A DNA stretch of 23,083 nt from CAZIOH01 sp964540815 (GTDB lineage Bacteria; Myxococcota_A; Polyangia; Fen-1088): contig CAZIOH010000105.1 of assembly GCA_964540815.1 (NCBI GenBank), positions 1 to 23,083 of the forward strand. Reading direction: 5' to 3'. Below are positions 1-7,158 of the stretch, in pieces (position 1 is the stretch's first letter; each line of letters begins with the position of its first letter). Under the pieces are notes generated by a model, which was given only the letters and a program-made list of their open reading frames with translations, did not search any database and was not told the origin of the DNA. The position numbers and the translations under genes are program-made.

Positions 1-513
1 GATCTCCGCGAAGCCGTTGGCGTCGAGGTAGCGGCGGGTGGTCTGGTAGAGCCGGGAGCGCAGGAGGAAGTTGCGCTGCAGCTCCGGGCGACGCAGATCG
101 AGGTAACGGTGCTTGAGCCGGATGGTCTCGTTGGCGGCGGCGTCGCCCACCTCGAAGGGAGGCGTGTCCGAGCGCGAGAAGATCGTGAGGCGGTTGGCGC
201 TGACCTCGATGTCGCCGGTGGCGAGGTTGGGGTTCTGCTTGCCGCCGCGGGCCTGCACGGTGCCCGCGATGCCCACGCAGAACTCGTTGCGGAGCTCCCC
301 GGCCAGGGCGTGGGCGGCCGCGTCCACGTGTGGCTCGAAGACGATCTGGGTGATGCCGCCGCGGTCGCGGAGATCGAGGAACACGCATCCGCCGTGGTCG
401 CGGCGCGCCGCGACCCAGCCGAACAGGACCACGGGCTTGCCGGTGTCGCCGGCCCGCAGGGCGCCGCAATCGTGGGTGCGCTTCAATTCGCTCAGGAACT
501 CGGGCTCGGACAT
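1..513 (-). CDS. aspS: Aspartyl-tRNA synthetase, N-terminal part (cut by window edge)
   Basis: Charges tRNA-Asp (or tRNA-Asp/Asn) with aspartate in the cytoplasm. Only the first 171 codons lie in the window; the frame is open to base 1. The visible part reads as the N-terminal OB-fold anticodon-binding domain (GWVAARRDHGG near residue 35, then FLDLRDRGGITQIVF), followed by the conserved linker KHRYLDLRRPELQ near residue 135. The window ends in the region leading into class II motif 1 (RRYLDANGFAEI). The ATG at 513 gives the usual bacterial AspRS N-terminus. No Shine-Dalgarno sequence precedes it, but TAACTT lies 7 nt upstream on the same strand, suggesting a leaderless transcript. Whether the enzyme is discriminating or non-discriminating cannot be judged from this fragment. 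The family assignment is very secure. Confidence 0.95.
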   Translation of the reverse strand, partial: MSEPEFLSELKRTHDCGALRAGDTGKPVVLFGWVAARRDHGGCVFLDLRDRGGITQIVFEPHVDAAAHALAGELRNEFCVGIAGTVQARGGKQNPNLATGDIEVSANRLTIFSRSDTPPFEVGDAAANETIRLKHRYLDLRRPELQRNFLLRSRLYQTTRRYLDANGFAEI

Positions 514-520
514 GGCGTGG

Positions 521-526
521 AAGTTA
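521..526 (-). promoter_or_regulatory. Candidate -10 element of aspS (leaderless-type)
   Basis: On the minus strand this reads TAACTT, fitting TANNNT, and ends 7 nt before the aspS ATG. No purine-rich ribosome-binding site lies between. No convincing -35 hexamer is visible 16-18 bp further up. It is one of six similarly spaced elements in the window. Confidence 0.45.
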
Positions 527-542
527 ACACGAACCATTCTGG

Positions 543-606
543 CTTCATCGCTCGCTTCATCGGGTCGCTGCTCGCTCGCTGGGTCGCTTCATCGGTCGCC
601 TCATCG
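543..606. repeat. Imperfect 20-bp direct repeat upstream of aspS
   Basis: Bases 543-562 and 587-606 match at 18 of 20 positions and start 44 bp apart. Each copy contains two CTTCATCG-like units 12 bp apart (543, 555, 587 and a one-mismatch copy at 599). The array lies 30-93 bp upstream of the aspS start and just upstream of its candidate -10. It may be a protein-binding array or simple degenerate sequence. Confidence 0.5.
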
Positions 607-615
607 CTCGCGGCC

Positions 616-629
616 CTGCATGCATGCAG
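616..629. repeat. 14-bp perfect palindrome with iterated TGCA
   Basis: CTGCATGCATGCAG is perfectly self-complementary and lies in the intergenic region between aspS and the DHH gene. The core ATGCATGC recurs at 15701 and 17677 in this window. Its role is unknown. Confidence 0.55.
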
Positions 630-662
630 CCGGGCGCGGGGCCTCCCGTGCCGCGATCGGGC

Positions 663-691
663 TTGCTCTCGGGACGTGAGACATCTAACGT
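663..691 (+). promoter_or_regulatory. Candidate promoter of the DHH phosphoesterase gene (leaderless-type)
   Basis: TTGCTC at 663-668 and TAACGT at 686-691 are separated by 17 bp. The -10 ends 6 nt before the GTG start at 698, so the predicted transcript would begin at or next to the start codon. No ribosome-binding site is visible. Confidence 0.5.
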
Positions 692-697
692 GAGATC

Positions 698-1660
698 GTG
701 CGCTTGCGAGTCCTGTATCACGGCAACTGTTTCGATGGGTGCAGCTCGGCCGGAATCTTCTCGCGCTTCTACCGGGAGAAGATCGCCAAGGAGCCGGCGG
801 AGGTGGTCTTCCGACCGCTCGAGCACAAGGGCGATGCCGCGGCCTTTCCAGCCGATTGCTTCGACGGGGACGAGAACGTGTGCGTGGACTTTCGCTACTC
901 GCAAGACCCGCGCTTGAGCTGGTGGTTCGACCACCACGCCTCCGCCTTTCAGTTGCCGGGCGACGAGGCCCATTTCCGCGCCGACGCCACCGGACGCAAG
1001 TTCTACGATCCGGCCGCCAAGAGCTGCGCCAAGTTCGTGGCCCGCATCCTGTCGACCCAGTTCGGGTGGGACGCGGCGCCGCTGCGAGAGCTCATCGAAT
1101 GGGCCGAGCTCATCGACGGCGCGCTCTTTCCGAGCGCGGCCATGGCGGTCGAGCTCGAGGAGCCGGCGCTGCGGCTCATGACCTGGATCGAGAACAACCG
1201 CGATCCGGCCCTCGCCGATCGCTTCATCACCGATCTCGTGACGCGACCGCTCGGGGACATCGCCCTGACCCCCTACGTCCGCGAGCCGGTCGAGGCGCTG
1301 CTGGCGCAGCACCGCAAGAACATCGGGCTCGTGCGGGGAGCGGCGCGTCTCGAGCGCGGGGTGGTGTCGTACGACCTGGCCGACAGCCCGGTCGGCCCGC
1401 TCAACAAGTTCATCACCTACTACCTGTTCCCGGCGGCGCGCTACTCGGTCGGGGTGAGCCTGGGGGGCGCGCGGGTCAAGATCTCGGTGGGCTCGAATCC
1501 CTGGGCTCCGGTGCCCCGCACCCACGACATCAGCAAGATCTGCGAGCGCTACGGGGGCGGGGGCCATGCGGTGGTGGGGGCCGTGTCGGTCCCGAAGGGA
1601 GAGCTCCCGCGTGCGCGCCAGATCGCCGAGGAGATCGTGGCGGAGTTGCAGCGCGGCTGA
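698..1660 (+). CDS. DHH/DHHA1-type phosphoesterase
   Basis: Predicted Mn-dependent phosphoesterase of the DHH superfamily, which includes RecJ, nano-RNase/pAp phosphatase, c-di-AMP phosphodiesterases and oligoribonucleases. Visible metal-binding motifs are Asp13 in HGNCFDG, Asp64 in CVDFRYS, the DHH triad at 78-80 (WWFDHHASAF) and Asp140 in WAELIDG. A DHHA1-like C-terminal domain ends in the GGGGH substrate motif at 286-290 (CERYGGGGHAVVGA). At 320 residues the length fits the small two-domain DHH-DHHA1 enzymes. There is no signal or TM segment, so it is cytoplasmic. An in-frame TAA at 686 rules out longer forms and fixes the GTG at 698. The spacing of the motifs is looser than in canonical NrnA, and the exact substrate (nano-RNA, pAp or cyclic dinucleotide product) is not decidable here. 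It converges on the M1 peptidase gene. Confidence 0.88.
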   Translation: MRLRVLYHGNCFDGCSSAGIFSRFYREKIAKEPAEVVFRPLEHKGDAAAFPADCFDGDENVCVDFRYSQDPRLSWWFDHHASAFQLPGDEAHFRADATGRKFYDPAAKSCAKFVARILSTQFGWDAAPLRELIEWAELIDGALFPSAAMAVELEEPALRLMTWIENNRDPALADRFITDLVTRPLGDIALTPYVREPVEALLAQHRKNIGLVRGAARLERGVVSYDLADSPVGPLNKFITYYLFPAARYSVGVSLGGARVKISVGSNPWAPVPRTHDISKICERYGGGGHAVVGAVSVPKGELPRARQIAEEIVAELQRG

Positions 1661-1695
1661 GTGAGTGGGGTCTGTAGGGCCCTGAGGACCTCAGC
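1656..1695. terminator. Inverted repeat enclosing the convergent stop codons
   Basis: GCTGAG at 1656-1661 pairs with CTCAGC at 1690-1695, and a tighter element CTGAGG-A-CCTCAG occupies 1682-1694. The arms include the TGA stops of both converging genes. No T-tract is present, so termination activity is only a guess. Confidence 0.3.
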
Positions 1696-4348
1696 GGCGG
1701 CGGATGGGGGTGACGGGGCGATCGCGGGGGGCGCGGCGGTTGACGGTGCGCGGGCGCTTCTTGCTGGCGGGGGTGGTCGGCTCTTCGCTCGCGGACTTGC
1801 GCCCGCCGTGTGGGCCCCGTGCGCCTCCGCCGCCCGGCTCGCCGCCGGTGGGGCGCGCGGACTCGAGGGTGTCGAGGCGCTCCCGGAGCTGAGCGGTGTC
1901 GCGGCGGAAGCGATCCATCTCCTCGTGCAGGCGCGCCAGCTGCTCCGCGGGCCCGGTGCCCTCCCGCAGCTCGGCCAGCGCATCCCGCATGCGGCGCTTG
2001 GCTCGACCATCGAGCTCGGCCGCGAGGGCCCGCTCGAGGGCCGGAATGGCCTCGCGATCGCCGAGGCGCGCGAGCTGCGCGCCGATCTCGGCCCGCACCC
2101 GGAAGTCGGGGTCCCCGAAGTGGTCCTCCAGGAATTCGCGCACGCCGCGGGCGCGCGCCGTGCCTCGCCCGAGCTCGCCGAGCGCCGCCACCATGGCCCG
2201 TCGCGCGGAGAACGACGCGCCCGTGCGCCAGTGCTCGCGCAGCACCTCGATGGCGCGCGCGTCGCCCGTGGCCCCGAGCCCCTCGATGGCGCGGGTCCGC
2301 AGCACATCCTGGAAGGCGTCGCGGCCGAGCCACGGCAAGAGGCGGGTGACCGCGTCGGGGACCCGGGCCCGCCCGAGCGCCGCCGCGCGCTCCGCCTCCA
2401 CGAACACGCTCGGCTCGGGGTGGCTCGCCCACTCGGACAGGATGGCGGCCGCCCGCGGCTGCGAGCGGAACTCGCCGAGCGCCGCCGCGACCGCCCGCCG
2501 CACGCGCGGGTGGGGCTGGGTCCGCGCGCCCTCCAGGTGGGTGAGGGCATCCTCGCGGCGCGTGCGACCGAGCGCCCGCGCCGCCGCCGCCCGCACCGCC
2601 CAGAACGCATCGCTCGCCAGGGCCTCACCGAGGGCCCGCACCCCGTCGGGGTCGGGCGCCTTGCCGAGCGCGCGCGCCGCGCAGATCCGGTCGATGCCGA
2701 GCGCGGCCTGCCCGAGCTCGTGCCGCCACAGGGCCGCGGGCTTGTCGAAGGTGAGGAGCTTGAGCACCACGTCGCCGGGATCGAAGATGACCTGGGTCGG
2801 GCGGGCCGCGAGCGGGAAGTCGAAGACCTGGGAGCTCTCGCTGATCGACAGCACGCGATCCTGCAGCACGCCCTCGACCTCGAACCGCACCGGCACCTCC
2901 AGGCGAAACGCCGGCCGCTCGTCGGAGACGGTCTGCTTCTGCTTGACCCGCAGGCGCCCGGCCGAGCGCTCGTGGTTCCACTCCCAGGCGCACTCCAGCT
3001 CGGGGTGTCCGGCCCGGGCCACCCAGCGATCGAAGAACGGGTCGAGGTTGCGACCGGTGACGTCCTCGATGGCGCGCGACAGATCGCGGGTGTCGACCGC
3101 GGTGCGTGCGTGGGTGATGGCGTAGTGCCGCAGCGAGGCCCAGAACCCGTCCTCGCCGAGCAGGTGCCGGAGCATGTGCAGGACCCGCCCTCCCTTGTCG
3201 TACAGGTGCCCGTCGAAGAGGTGGATCGGCTCGTCGTACTCGCGGCAGACGATCGGCCGCTCGTAGCGCGCCGCCTCGTTGAAGTAGGCCTCCGTGTCGG
3301 CGAGCAGCTCGACGTCGGCCTCGTCGCGTCCCTTGGCGTGCTCGCGCCACACGTACTCGAAGTAGGTGGCGAAGCCCTCGTTGAGCCAGGCCTCGGACCA
3401 CTCGCGGCAGGTCAGCAGATCGCCCCACCACTGGTGGGCGAGCTCGTGGGAGATGAGGCCGTCCATGTCGTGGTCGAGGGCCGCCCGCGCGTCGAGCAGC
3501 ACGAGCTCGGTGAGGGTGGTGGCGCTGGTGTTCTCCATCCCGCCGAAGATGAAGTCCGGCACGGCGATCTGGCTGTAGCGGCGGTGGGGGTAGGGGACCC
3601 CGATGCGCCGCGAGAAGAAGTCGATCATGGCGGGGGTGCGCCCGAAGGTGCGCTCGGCGTCGTCGCGGCGGGCGGGCGGAACGAACGCGTGGACCTCGAC
3701 CCCGGTCTCGGGGGCGGTCACGTGCCACTCGGCGAAGGGGCCGCACACCAGAGAGACGAGGTAGGGCGGGTGCGGGAAGTCGAGGCGGTAGTGCCAGCGC
3801 AGCCGCCCATCCGGCAGGACGTCGCGCGAGACGAGCTCTCCGTTCGAGAGCACGAAGCTCGGGGCCGGGACGGTGGCGATCACCTCGGTCGGGGCCTTTT
3901 CGATCGGGCGATCGACGCAGGGAAAATAGTGGCGCGAGTCGTCGTCCTGGCCCTGGGTCCAGCACTGGAGCGGGCGGTCGGGGTGATCGGCGTCGGGGCC
4001 GAGGAAGTACAGGCCCCGGCGCGGGCGGCAGTCGTACTGGACCGTGACGGCGGCGCTCGCCCCGCGGGCCATGGGTGCCGGCAACTCGACCCGCAGCACC
4101 TCTCCGTCGTAGCTGAAGGTGCTGGTCGGATGGCCGTTGACCGCCACCGACACGATGTGCATCTCGACCGCGTCGAGGGACACGGCCGCGAGCCCGTCCT
4201 GCCGGGCCTGCAGGTGCAGGGTGGCGGCGCCCGCCAGTCGCTTGCCGGCCAGATCGAGGTCGAGCTCGAGCCGGATCTGCGTGACGCGAAAAGGGCGATC
4301 CGGCGTGAAGCGTGAAGGAGTTCCGGCGGCGGCGAAGGGTTTGGGCAT
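1691..4348 (-). CDS. Peptidase M1 (aminopeptidase N-like) with C-terminal HEAT repeats
   Basis: Zinc aminopeptidase of family M1, 885 residues. The substrate-binding exopeptidase motif GGMENT is at 269-274, and the zinc site HELAH is at 301-305 (His301, Glu302, His305) with the third ligand Glu324 in WLNEGFATY, the canonical HExxH-x18-E spacing. The transition-state tyrosine is probably Tyr383 in YDKGGR. An N-terminal beta domain precedes the catalytic domain. From about 560 to 800 come tandem HEAT/PBS-type helical repeats (for example VRAAAARALG, VRRAVAAALGEF). A short heptad-like coiled coil follows at about 805-835, then a disordered, very Arg/Lys-rich tail of about 40 residues. No signal peptide or TM segment is visible, so it is probably cytoplasmic. 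It is transcribed divergently from the SRPBCC gene. The peptidase call is secure; the role of the HEAT and basic tail is unknown. Confidence 0.93.
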   Translation of the reverse strand: MPKPFAAAGTPSRFTPDRPFRVTQIRLELDLDLAGKRLAGAATLHLQARQDGLAAVSLDAVEMHIVSVAVNGHPTSTFSYDGEVLRVELPAPMARGASAAVTVQYDCRPRRGLYFLGPDADHPDRPLQCWTQGQDDDSRHYFPCVDRPIEKAPTEVIATVPAPSFVLSNGELVSRDVLPDGRLRWHYRLDFPHPPYLVSLVCGPFAEWHVTAPETGVEVHAFVPPARRDDAERTFGRTPAMIDFFSRRIGVPYPHRRYSQIAVPDFIFGGMENTSATTLTELVLLDARAALDHDMDGLISHELAHQWWGDLLTCREWSEAWLNEGFATYFEYVWREHAKGRDEADVELLADTEAYFNEAARYERPIVCREYDEPIHLFDGHLYDKGGRVLHMLRHLLGEDGFWASLRHYAITHARTAVDTRDLSRAIEDVTGRNLDPFFDRWVARAGHPELECAWEWNHERSAGRLRVKQKQTVSDERPAFRLEVPVRFEVEGVLQDRVLSISESSQVFDFPLAARPTQVIFDPGDVVLKLLTFDKPAALWRHELGQAALGIDRICAARALGKAPDPDGVRALGEALASDAFWAVRAAAARALGRTRREDALTHLEGARTQPHPRVRRAVAAALGEFRSQPRAAAILSEWASHPEPSVFVEAERAAALGRARVPDAVTRLLPWLGRDAFQDVLRTRAIEGLGATGDARAIEVLREHWRTGASFSARRAMVAALGELGRGTARARGVREFLEDHFGDPDFRVRAEIGAQLARLGDREAIPALERALAAELDGRAKRRMRDALAELREGTGPAEQLARLHEEMDRFRRDTAQLRERLDTLESARPTGGEPGGGGARGPHGGRKSASEEPTTPASKKRPRTVNRRAPRDRPVTPIRRR

Positions 4349-4390
4349 GGTCGTCTCGTCGTCCGGCCCACCAGGAGGCCGGGGCGCACG

Positions 4391-4396
4391 ACGTTA
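4391..4396 (-). promoter_or_regulatory. Candidate -10 element of the M1 peptidase gene
   Basis: TAACGT on the minus strand, 42 nt before the ATG at 4348, predicting a leader of about 35 nt. No good -35 is visible. Weak evidence. Confidence 0.3.
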
Positions 4397-4440
4397 CACG
4401 CTGCTCGCAGGGGGTTCCAGCCGTTCGCCCGCCGTTGAAC

Positions 4441-4446
4441 TAGAGT
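4441..4446 (+). promoter_or_regulatory. Candidate -10 element of the SRPBCC gene (leaderless-type)
   Basis: TAGAGT ends 7 nt before the ATG at 4454. The only purine run (GGCGG) abuts the start codon, too close to act as a ribosome-binding site. No clear -35 is visible. Confidence 0.4.
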
Positions 4447-4453
4447 CTGGCGG

Positions 4454-4948
4454 ATGGAAGCTCGAACTCCGGTGGAGAGGATCCACGTGTTCCGCGACGC
4501 CCGCCCCCGCGAGGTATACGACGTGGTGGTGGACTTCGCGGCGTATGCGCGTCTGTTCAGCGAGTTCAAGGCGGTGCGGGTGATCGAGCAGACGCCCGAG
4601 CGAGCGCGGGTGGAATTTCGCGCCGAGCTCCTCTTGCCGCTCCGGTACGTCCTCGAGCTGCGCACCAGCGCCGAGGCCCTGACGGTGGACTGGACCTTCG
4701 TCGAGGGCGAGGTGGTGACCGACGCGACCGGAGGGTGGCGGTTCGCGCCGGAGGGGCCGGCGGCAGGCAGCGGGGACGCGCCACACACCCGGGCCGACTA
4801 TCGCGCGTCGGTTTCGGTCAAGGCGCCGCTGCCGGGATTCCTGGTCCGCAAGGCCACCGACGCGCTGGTGGCGGCGTCGCTCCCCGGCATGTTCGCCTCG
4901 ATCGAAAAGGAGCTCCGCCGCCGCCAGCAGGCCGCCCCGCAGCCGTGA
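4454..4948 (+). CDS. START/SRPBCC-like (polyketide cyclase/COQ10-type) protein
   Basis: 164-residue protein with the layout of the SRPBCC/START helix-grip fold. A first beta strand (VERIHVFRDA) leads to REVYDVVVDFAAYARLF at about 19-35, matching the 'vwdvl.D...yp.fl' pattern of the polyketide cyclase and COQ10 branch. Alternating strands follow (VEFRAELLLPLRYVLEL, LTVDWTFVEGE), ending with a long C-terminal amphipathic helix from about 130 (LVRKATDALVAASLPGMFASI) that closes the cavity. Such proteins bind hydrophobic ligands; the ligand is not predictable here. No signal peptide is seen. It stands alone, divergent from the M1 peptidase gene, and the region downstream is the low-G+C HEPN remnant. 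Family confidence is moderate to good from pattern only. Confidence 0.75.
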   Translation: MEARTPVERIHVFRDARPREVYDVVVDFAAYARLFSEFKAVRVIEQTPERARVEFRAELLLPLRYVLELRTSAEALTVDWTFVEGEVVTDATGGWRFAPEGPAAGSGDAPHTRADYRASVSVKAPLPGFLVRKATDALVAASLPGMFASIEKELRRRQQAAPQP

Positions 4949-5022
4949 CGAGGGTTGGCACCGAGCGCAGCCTCGGTCTGCGATCACGGGTGGCTTAACG
5001 AATCCGGCTAGTGATCTGACGT

Positions 5023-5256
5023 TCAGCGGGCAAGACCGAGTAACTCGTCGAGGTTGTGCGGGTAGATCGCCGCGACGAAGGCTTTGTCAGGAATTGCGTT
5101 CGCCTGAAAGACCTTGGCGATGCACGCCTTGATTCCGAGTTCTACGGCGTAACCAGACAGGGAATACGCTGCGGAGAAACGGCTGGACTGGAAGAGCTGC
5201 ACGGTATCGAGCAGGCGCATTTCTGCAAGTGCTTCAAGATCCACCTTCGCTATCAT
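5023..5256 (-). pseudogene. Truncated HEPN-domain protein gene
   Basis: A 77-codon frame matching the N-terminal half of small HEPN-domain proteins, often partners of minimal nucleotidyltransferases in toxin-antitoxin pairs. The helix 1-2 pattern 'a..L......aA.yl.GyavEl.iKAciAk' is seen as FSAAYSLSGYAVELGIKACI, followed by the 'h.L..LL.lA' helix as YPHNLDELLGLA. Complete relatives are about 120-140 residues, so the C-terminal helices, where HEPN RNases carry their Rx4-6H motif, are missing. The next 75 bp reach the SRPBCC stop with no room for them. Codon and base use differ sharply from the neighbours: bases 5041-5280 have 130 G/C out of 240 by hand count. The ATG at 5256 has a TTTAGAT -10-like run and AAGG just before it. 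No nucleotidyltransferase partner is visible. Probably a decayed horizontally acquired gene; an intact short protein is possible. Confidence 0.65.
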
Positions 5257-5509
5257 CCTTGGATCTAAAGTCGTCTCGATCGGCCTGGGCTTGCCGAGCC
5301 GACGAGGATATCTGCCGGGATCCCGAGTCGACTGTGAGGCGTCGGATCCTACCGAGGCTCATCCCGGGTCGCCGACCAAGGACCTCGGACACACGCGCTC
5401 GTGACCCGATGAGTGGCTCGAGATCCCGCGGGGCGAGGGGATAGGAAGGGAGCGGATGCGAAACAGCGCACGCACGGGAAAGCCCTCTTCGGAGTTCGGA
5501 ATCACGAGC
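5257..5509. other. Gene-poor stretch between HEPN remnant and glycosylase gene
   Basis: About 250 bp with no convincing coding region on either strand. The 5280-5510 part returns toward the local high G+C. It contains a small hairpin (TCGGC/GCCGA, loop 8) around 5279-5296 and no T-rich terminator. It probably marks the border of the foreign island. Confidence 0.5.
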
Positions 5510-6283
5510 TCAGTCGCGAGGGCGGACCGAGACGGCGGGATCGCCTGCGAGGTAGAAGCGCAGCCTTCGCGCGGCCCACGCGCCGGCGTAGTCCACGCCG
5601 ATCCGGGCCGAGCGCCGCACCCGTGCGGGCGGCGCCCGCCTCCCGGCAGCGTGTTCGTTCGGGCTCGGTCGTGCAGCCGCGGGCGCGGCGTGAATCGCCA
5701 GCAGGTCGGCGCCCGGGCCGCTGACCAGGTCGAGCCCGTTCTGCGCCCGCGTGATGCCGAGCGCCGCGCAGAGCTTCCCGGGGCCGGCCAGCCGGCGACC
5801 GTCTGTCGCCTCCGGGGTCACCGCCGGTGAACCCGTGCCCTCGAAGCCACTCACCGGCGCGGCGGCGCGCAGCAGGACCGCGCCCGCCACGCCGTCGGCC
5901 TCGGTCACCAGGTTCATGCAGTGGTGCATCCCGTAGATCAGATAGACGTAGAGGTGTCCGGGCGGCCCGAACATGACGGCGCTGCGCGGCGTGCGCCCGC
6001 GCCGCGCGTGCGAGGCCGCGTCCCGCTCGCCGAGGTAAGCCTCGACCTCGACGATGCGTGCGACCCGCGGCTGCCCGGGGCACACCCGGCTCACGATCAG
6101 CTTGCCGAGGAGCTCGCGCGCGACCGTCTGGGTGTCGCGCGCGAAGAATCCCCGGTCGAGTCGGGTCGTCAGGCTCGCGCTTCCGAGGAGGGCCGACAGG
6201 TCGCGCGCGACGGCCCCGGCCGGCGGGCCTTCGGGGGCGTGTCCGGGCGCGGGCGCGGGTGCGCCTCCGGGGGCGGACGTCAT
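5510..6283 (-). CDS. DNA-3-methyladenine glycosylase (AAG/MPG family)
   Basis: Removes alkylated and deaminated purines (3-methyladenine, hypoxanthine, ethenoadenine) to start base-excision repair. Of 257 residues, about 38-254 form the Pur_DNA_glyco domain. Motifs align with human AAG: RIVEVEAYLG with catalytic Glu81 and Tyr83 (human Glu125, Tyr127), His92 (human His136), the MFGPPGHLYVY..YGMHHCMN segment with the intercalation-side Tyr117 and Asn124 (human Asn169), and LLRA with Arg139 (human Arg182). LAGPGKLCAALGI and the SARIGVDYA end block also match. Before the last block is a lineage-specific Pro/Ala/Arg-rich insertion at about 200-225, and the first 37 residues are a low-complexity extension, so a later start is possible. 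The ATG at 6283 lies 7 nt after the exonuclease stop, indicating one operon. Confidence 0.93.
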   Translation of the reverse strand: MTSAPGGAPAPAPGHAPEGPPAGAVARDLSALLGSASLTTRLDRGFFARDTQTVARELLGKLIVSRVCPGQPRVARIVEVEAYLGERDAASHARRGRTPRSAVMFGPPGHLYVYLIYGMHHCMNLVTEADGVAGAVLLRAAAPVSGFEGTGSPAVTPEATDGRRLAGPGKLCAALGITRAQNGLDLVSGPGADLLAIHAAPAAARPSPNEHAAGRRAPPARVRRSARIGVDYAGAWAARRLRFYLAGDPAVSVRPRD

Positions 6284-6290
6284 GTCGGGG

Positions 6291-7091
6291 TCACACCGAC
6301 TCGGCCGGGGCCGGCACCGGCGGCACCGGCGGGGTGGGCGGAGTGAGCGGGCTGGGCGGGGTTGGCCGCTGCGCGAGGAGCAGGCGCTCGCGATCGGTCC
6401 CCGCCAGGACCGGGCCGAACCTCCCGTCGGCCTCGAGCGCGGCCAGCAACCCGGCCGCGGCCTTGCGGTACGTCACGAGATCGATGTCCCCCGCCACCAG
6501 CCGGTACCGCAGGAACACGAAGGCGGTCTGCGCCACGTCCGACAGACAGTAGCTGCGCAGCGCCTCGAGCTGCCCGGCCCGGAACAGGCCCTCCACCTGG
6601 CTGCCGTCGACCCCCACCTTCCCGGGCAGGCCGATCAACCTGGCCGCGCCGTCGAGCGAGGTCATGCGCGCCGCGCCGAAGTCGGAGATCACATCCGCCA
6701 GATCGAGGTGCCCGTCCTCCGAGAAGCGGTAGCGATACCCGGCGCCGCGGTAGTACCAGGCGGAGGGCACGCCGTGGCGCAGGGCGCGCAGCGCGAGGAC
6801 CGGCAGATCGAACCCCCGGCCGTTCCAGGTCACGAGCAACGGTCGGTAACGCGTCATGAAGTCCGCGAAGTCGTCCATCGCATCGGACTCCGTGCGGTCC
6901 TCGCCGATGATCCCGATGCGCTTGCAGCCGAGATCGTCGTCGAGCCAGATCACCCCCACCACGACCGGCTTGCACGCGTAGAGCGGTGGAAAGGGCCGCT
7001 CGCCGTTCGGTGCGGGCTCGGGCGCGACGTAGAGCTCCGGGTCGGGAACGGTTTCGATGTCGAGGATCAAGGTTCCGGTCGGTCCGGGCAT
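6291..7091 (-). CDS. 3'-5' exonuclease, DnaQ-like fold (PolB exonuclease-like)
   Basis: 266-residue predicted 3'-5' exonuclease of the DEDD (RNase H-like) superfamily, closest in pattern to the stand-alone 'predicted PolB-associated exonuclease' family. Exo I is DIET with Asp11 and Glu13; Exo II is VTWNGRGFDLPVL with Asn90 and Asp95; Exo III is YCLSDVAQT with Tyr181 and Asp185, giving the DEDDy arrangement. HLDLADVISDFG lies between II and III, as in the family. The C-terminal 25 residues are a Pro-rich tail. The upstream frame is open further, but a TATGAT -10 at 7110-7105 overlaps the next possible ATG, so ATG 7091 is preferred. It is the first gene of an operon with the AAG glycosylase, pointing to a DNA repair or proofreading role. 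Confidence 0.85.
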   Translation of the reverse strand: MPGPTGTLILDIETVPDPELYVAPEPAPNGERPFPPLYACKPVVVGVIWLDDDLGCKRIGIIGEDRTESDAMDDFADFMTRYRPLLVTWNGRGFDLPVLALRALRHGVPSAWYYRGAGYRYRFSEDGHLDLADVISDFGAARMTSLDGAARLIGLPGKVGVDGSQVEGLFRAGQLEALRSYCLSDVAQTAFVFLRYRLVAGDIDLVTYRKAAAGLLAALEADGRFGPVLAGTDRERLLLAQRPTPPSPLTPPTPPVPPVPAPAESV

Positions 7092-7104
7092 GGTGGCAGC
7101 GACA

Positions 7105-7110
7105 ATCATA
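7105..7110 (-). promoter_or_regulatory. Candidate -10 element of the exonuclease-glycosylase operon
   Basis: Minus-strand TATGAT (5 of 6 to consensus) ends 13 nt before the ATG at 7091, giving a leader of about 6 nt. It contains the only other nearby in-frame ATG (7109), which argues against that start. No -35 consensus is seen. Confidence 0.4.
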
Positions 7111-7158
7111 GCGACTTGCGCGACAGATCTTGCGGCGCATTCGGCCGGCACGTTAGAT

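Noticed and set aside
557..1567. 336-codon minus-strand frame opposite the DHH gene
   Set aside because: The DHH gene carries all metal-binding motifs; this frame has none.
1661..4315. 884-codon open frame on the plus strand opposite the M1 peptidase gene
   Set aside because: It is the mirror of a high-G+C gene; the minus-strand product has complete M1 motifs, while this one is low-complexity Arg/Gly/Ala sequence without family features.
5228..5362. 44-codon minus-strand frame just upstream of the HEPN remnant, considered as a nucleotidyltransferase antitoxin
   Set aside because: No GS...DxD nucleotidyltransferase motif and Ser/Arg-rich random composition.
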